Shown here one piece after another: positions 59,001-64,000 of a stretch of DNA of 64,000 nucleotides (positions are counted from its first letter, which is position 1; each line of letters starts with the position of its first letter). Source of the DNA: Aristolochia californica (lineage: Eukaryota > Streptophyta > Magnoliopsida > Piperales > Aristolochiaceae). The translations under genes and the position numbers were made by a program. The notes beneath the pieces are model-generated. The model was given only the letters and a program-made list of their open reading frames with translations, was not told the DNA's origin and searched no databases. Where the stretch lies: positions 19,097,276-19,161,275 of the forward strand of contig JARWKL010000006.1 in assembly GCA_029961685.1 (NCBI GenBank), written 5' to 3'.

Positions 59001-62000
59001 ATTTTTCCTCGTAAACAAAAAAGATATAAGATCGCAACAAAATGAAAATTTTAGAGTTCTTGTGTGCAAAAAAAATTCGAAAACTATATAATAAATAAAA
59101 AATTATTTCACGCTCTAAAAATGAACCCCAAAATCCATGTATGGGAAATTCAACTTGTACAACCCCCTAATAATAGCTTGGTGGAATTTTGTAGGAAAGG
59201 GACTTCAAACTAATCCCAACATGCTTTAAGTGTGGTGGATGTGCATGCCACAAGCATGTTGAGGATGCATGTGGCCTAATGATCCAAAAATTAGGGGGAG
59301 TAGAAAATCATAATTCTCAAGTGGTTGGATATTTGCCAGTGCCAAACAACCCACCTTTTGCCAATCCTTAAAAATTACAGATAATTTTTGGAATTTTCTC
59401 TCTCAGCATTTGTACATTTCCATTTGGGATGTTCAAATTTTTTTTTTCAGGTCCAAACTTGTTCTCTCCCATTTTTCCTTGTAAACAAAAAATATATAAA
59501 ACTGCAACAAAATGAAAATTTTAGAGTTCATGTGTGCAAAAAAAATTTGAAAACCATAATACATAGAAAATTATTTCATGTACTAAAAATGAACCCCAAA
59601 ATCCATCTTTGGAAAATTCCACTAGTACAACCCCCTAATAATAGCTCGGTGGAATTTTATAGGAAAGGGACTTCTAACTGATCCCAACATGGTTTAAGTG
59701 TGGTGGATGTGCATGCCACAAACATGTGGTGGATGCAAGTGGTCTAATGATCTAAAAATTAGGGGGAACAGAAAAGATTAAATTCTCAAGTGTTTATATT
59801 TACCAGAGCCAAACAACCCCCTTTTTGCCTATCCTTAAAAATCACAGATACTTTTTGGAATTATCTCTCTCAGCATTTGTGCATTTCCATTTGGGATGTT
59901 CAATTTTTTTTTTTTCAAGTCCAAACTTGTACTCTCCCATTTTTCTTGTAAACAAAAAAGAAATAAGATCGCAAAAAAACAAAAATTTTAGAGTTCATGT
60001 GTGCAAAAAAAATTCAAAAACTATATAATAGATAGAAAATTATTTCACGCACTAAAACAGAACCCAAAATCCACGTTTGGGAAATTCCACTAGTACAACC
60101 CCCTAATAATAGCTCGTTGGAATTTTATAGGAAAGGGACTTCTAACTGATCCCAACATGCTTTAAGTGTGGTGGATGTGCATACCACAAGCATCTTGATG
60201 ATTCAAGTGGACAAATGATCCAAAAATTAGGGGGAGTAGAAAAGATTAAATTCTCAAGTGGTTGGATATTTACCAGAGCCAAACAACCCACCTTTTGCCT
60301 ATCCTTAAAAATCACAGATATTTTTTGGAATTATCTCTCTCCGCATTTGTACATTTCCATTTGGGATGTTAAATTTTTTTTTTTTTTGAGGTCCAAACTT
60401 GTGCCCTCCCATTTTTCCTCGTAAACAAAAAAGATATAAGATCGCAACAAAATGAAAATTTTAGAGTTCATGTCTGCAAAAAAAATTTGAAAACTATATA
60501 ATAAATAGAAAATTATTTCACGCACTAAAAATGAACCCCAAAATCCATGTTTGGTAAATTCCACTAGTGCAACCCCCTAATAATGGCTTGGTGGAATTTT
60601 ATAGGAAAGGGACTTCTAACTGATCCCAACATGCTTTAAGTGTGGTGGATGTGCATCCCACAAGCATGTTGAGGATGCATGTGGCCTAATGATCCAAAAA
60701 GTAGGGGGAGTAGAAAAGATTAAATTCTCAAGTGGTTGGATATTTACCAGAGCCAAACAACCCACCATTTGCCTATCCTTAAAAATCACAGATAATTTTT
60801 GGAATTATCTCTCTCTGCATTTGTGCATTTCCATTTGGGATGTTCAAATTTTTTTTCAGGTCCAAACCTGTCCTCTCCCATTTTTCCTCATAAACAAAAA
60901 AGATATAAGATCGCAACAAAACGAAAATTTTAGAGTTCATGTGCGCAAAAAAATTTTGAAAACTATATAATAAATAGAAAATTATTTCACGCACTAAAAC
61001 TGAACCCCAAAATTCATGTTTGGGAAATTCTACTAGTACAATCCCCTAATAATAGCTTGGTGGAATTTTATAGGAATGGGATTTCTAACTAATCCCAACA
61101 TGCTTTATGTGTGGTGGATGTGCATGCCACAAGCATGTTGAGGGTGCAAATGGCCTAATGATCCAAAAATTAGGGGGAGTAGAAAAGATTAAATTCTCAA
61201 GTGGTTGGATATTTACCATAGCCAAACAACCCACCTTTTACCTATCATTAAAAATCATAGACACTTTTTGGAATTATCTCTCTCAGCATTTGTGCATTTC
61301 CATTTGGGATGTTCAAATTTTTTTTTCAGGTCCAAACTTGCACTTTCCCATTTTTCCTCGTAAACAAAAAAGATATAAGATCGCAACAAAATAAATATTT
61401 CAGAGTTCATGTGTGCAAAAAAAATTTGAAAACTATATAATAAATAGAAATTTTTTTCACGCACTAAAAATGAACCCCAAAATCCATATTTGGGAAAGTC
61501 TACTAGTACAACCCCCTAATAATAGCTCGGTGGAATTTTATAGGAAAGGGACTTCTAACTGATCCCAACATGCTTTAAGTGTGGTGCATGTGCATGCCAC
61601 AAGCATGTTGAGGATGCAAGTGGCCTAATGATCCAAAAATTAGGGGGGGTAGAAAAGATTAAATTCTCAACTGGTTGGATATTTACCAGACCCAAACAAC
61701 CCACCTTTTGCCTATCCTAAAAAATCACAGATACATTTTGGAATTATCTCTCATAGCATTTGTGCATTTCCATTTGGGAAGTTCAAATTTTTTTTTTCAG
61801 TTCCGAACTTGTACTGTCCCATTTTTCCTCGTAAACAAAAAAGATATAAGATCGTACCAAAACAAAAATTTTAGAGTTCCTGTGTGCAAAAAAAATTTGA
61901 AAACTATAATAAATAGAAAATTATTTCACGCACTAAAAATGAACCCCAAAATCCATGTTTGGGAAATTCCACTAGTACAACCCCCTAATAATAGCTCATT

Positions 62001-64000
62001 GGAATTTTTATAGGAAAGGGACTTCTAACTGATCCCAACATGCTTTAAGTGTGGTGGATGTGCATACCACAAACATGTTGAGGATTCAAGTGGCCAAATG
62101 ATCCAAAAATTAGGGGGAGTAGAAAGGATTAAATTCTCAAGTGGTTGGATATTTACCAGAGCCAAACAACCCACCTTTTGCCAATCCTTAAAAATCAAAG
62201 ATACTATTTGGAATTATCTCTCTCCGCATTTGTATATTCCATTTGGGATGTTCAAATTTTTATTTTCGAGGTCCAAACTTGTACCCTCCCATTTTTCCTC
62301 GTAAACAAAAAAGATATCAGATTGCGACAAAATGAAAATTTTAGAGTTCATGTGTGCAAAAAAATTTTGAAAACTATATAATAAATAGAAAATTATTTCA
62401 CGCACTAAAAATGAACACCAAAATCCATATTTGGGAAATTCCACTAGTACAACCCCCGAATAATAGCTTGGTGGAATTTTATTGGAAAGGGACTTCTAAC
62501 TGATCCCAACATGCTTTAAGTGTGGTGGATGTGCAGCCCACAAGCATGTTGAGGATGCAAGTGGCCTAATGATCCAAAAATTAGGGGGAGTAGAAAAGAT
62601 TAAATTCTCTAGTGGTTGGATATTTACCAGAGCCAAACAACACACCTTTTGGCTATCCTTAAAAATCATAGATAATTTTTGGAATTATCTCTCTCTGCAT
62701 TTGTGCATTTCCATTTGGGATGTTCAAATTTTTTTTTCCAGTCCAAACTTGTCCTCTCCCATTTTTCCTCGTAAACAAAAAAGATATAAGATCGCAACAA
62801 AACGAAAATTTTAGAGTTCATGTGTGCAAAAAAAATTTGAAAACTATATAATAAATAGAAAATTATTTCACGCACTAAAAATGAACCCCAAAATCCATGT
62901 TTGGGAAATTCTACTAGTACAACCCCCTAATAATAGCTTGGTGGAATTTTATAGGAAAGAGACTTCTAACTAATCCCAACTTGCTTTATGTGTGGTGGAT
63001 GTGCATGCCACAAGCATTTTGAGGGTGCAAGTGGCCTAATGATCCAAAAATTAGGGGGAGTAGAAAAGAGTAAATTCTCAAGTGGTTGGATATTTACCAG
63101 AGCCAAACAACCCACCTTTTGCCTATCCTTAAAAATCACAGATACTTTTTGCAATTATCTTTCTCAGCATTTGTGCATTTCCATTTGGGATGTTCAAATT
63201 TTTTTTTTCAGGTCCAAACTTGCACTCTCCCATTTTTCCTCGTAAACAAAAAAGATATATGATCGCAACACAATAAAAATTTTAGAGTATATGTGTGCAA
63301 AAAAAATTTGAAAACTATATAATAAATAAAAAATTATTTCACGCACTAAAAATTAACCCCACAATCCATGTTTTGGAAATTCCATTAGTACAAACCCCTA
63401 ATAATAGCTCGGTGGAATTTTAAAGGAAAGGGACTTCTAACTGATCCGAACATGCTTTAAGTGTGGTGGATGTGCATGCCACAAGCATGTTGAAGATGCA
63501 AGTGGCCTAATGATCCAAAATTAGGGGGAGTAGAAAAGATTAAATTCTCAAGTGGTTGGATATTTACTAGAGCCAAAAAACCCACCTTTTGCTGATCCTT
63601 AAAAATCACAGATACTTTTTGGAATTCTCTCTCTCAGCATTTGTGCATTTCCATTTGGGATGTTCAAATTTTTTTTATCAGGTCCAAACATGTACTCTCC
63701 CATTTTTCCTCGTAAACAAAAAAGATATAAGATCGCAAAAAAACGAAAATTTTAGAGTTCACGTGTGCAAAAAAATATTTGAAAATTATATGATAAATAG
63801 AAAATTATTTCACGCACTAAAAATGAACCTCAAAATCCATGTTTGGGAAATTCCACTAGTACAACCCCCTAATAATAGCTCAGTGGAATTTTAAAGGAAA
63901 GGGACTTCTATCTGCTCCCAACATGCTTTAAGTGTGGTGGATGTGCATGCCACAAGCATGTTGAGGATGCTAGTGGCCTAATGATCCAAAAATTGGTGGA
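56050..64000 (+). repeat. Right satellite array, distinct subfamily
   Basis: From within the monomer at about 56050-56130 every copy shows a linked set of variants: CCATTTGGGATG, CAGGTCCAAACTTGTACTCTCCC (6 bp shorter at the ACTC segment), ACTATATAATAAATAG, AACCCCAAAATCC, GGAAAGGGACTTC, often AGCTCGGTGG, GGATGTGCATGCC and AGTAGAAAAGATT. Steps are mostly 468-472 bp. The array runs off the end of the window. No gene was seen. Confidence 0.93.

Noticed and set aside
1..64000. CRISPR array or telomere repeat
   Set aside because: The repeats are ~474-bp head-to-tail monomers without short spaced direct repeats, and no TTTAGGG-type tract was seen.

Overview
The window looks like nuclear heterochromatin of a vascular plant. 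About 50 kb is an AT-rich tandem satellite with a monomer of about 474 bp. It is interrupted once, at about 13434-27120, by 13.7 kb of degenerate endogenous pararetrovirus (EPRV, Caulimoviridae). The virus family rests on a 30K-type movement protein, a capsid-like protein with a CCHC zinc knuckle, a pepsin-type protease with YVDD reverse transcriptase and RNase H, and an initiator tRNA-Met primer site. No integrase and no LTRs were seen. Nothing identifies the species. No ordinary host gene, tRNA, rRNA or CRISPR array was found.

Layout. 1-13433: satellite, about 28 monomers. 13434-19690: EPRV copy A on the minus strand. It is nearly a full circle opened in the promoter region. Read along the minus strand it holds leader, primer site, movement protein, coiled-coil ORF, two small basic ORFs (a, b), capsid-like protein, a deleted polymerase region, ORF-X and ORF-Y. 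19859-27121: EPRV copy B on the plus strand, with the 3' end of a viroplasmin-like ORF, ORFa, capsid-like protein, protease-RT-RNase H, ORF-X, ORF-Y, a TATA-bearing promoter region, leader, a lost primer site and a coiled-coil ORF cut off by the satellite. 27121-64000: satellite again in the same orientation, about 78 monomers. It has several higher-order repeats and a sharp change of subfamily near 56.1 kb.

The two copies point away from each other from a centre near 19.7 kb and start at different points of the viral circle. They complement each other: A has the movement protein and lacks the polymerase, while B has the polymerase and lacks the movement protein. Both are riddled with stops and frameshifts. 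Some breaks are shared, implying an already broken ancestor or a real ORF boundary; others are private. The ORFs were originally packed head to tail with ATGA or TAATG overlaps, as in polycistronic pararetroviruses.

Most interesting points: a tandem pair of apparently homologous small ORFs upstream of the capsid gene; a viroplasmin/RNase H1 hybrid-binding-like domain directly upstream of them in copy B only; the RT-less/RT-bearing pair of copies; and the higher-order structure of the satellite, including a tandem 10-monomer unit and a right EPRV flank that repeats a block found 18 kb to the left. All homology calls were made by eye without searches.
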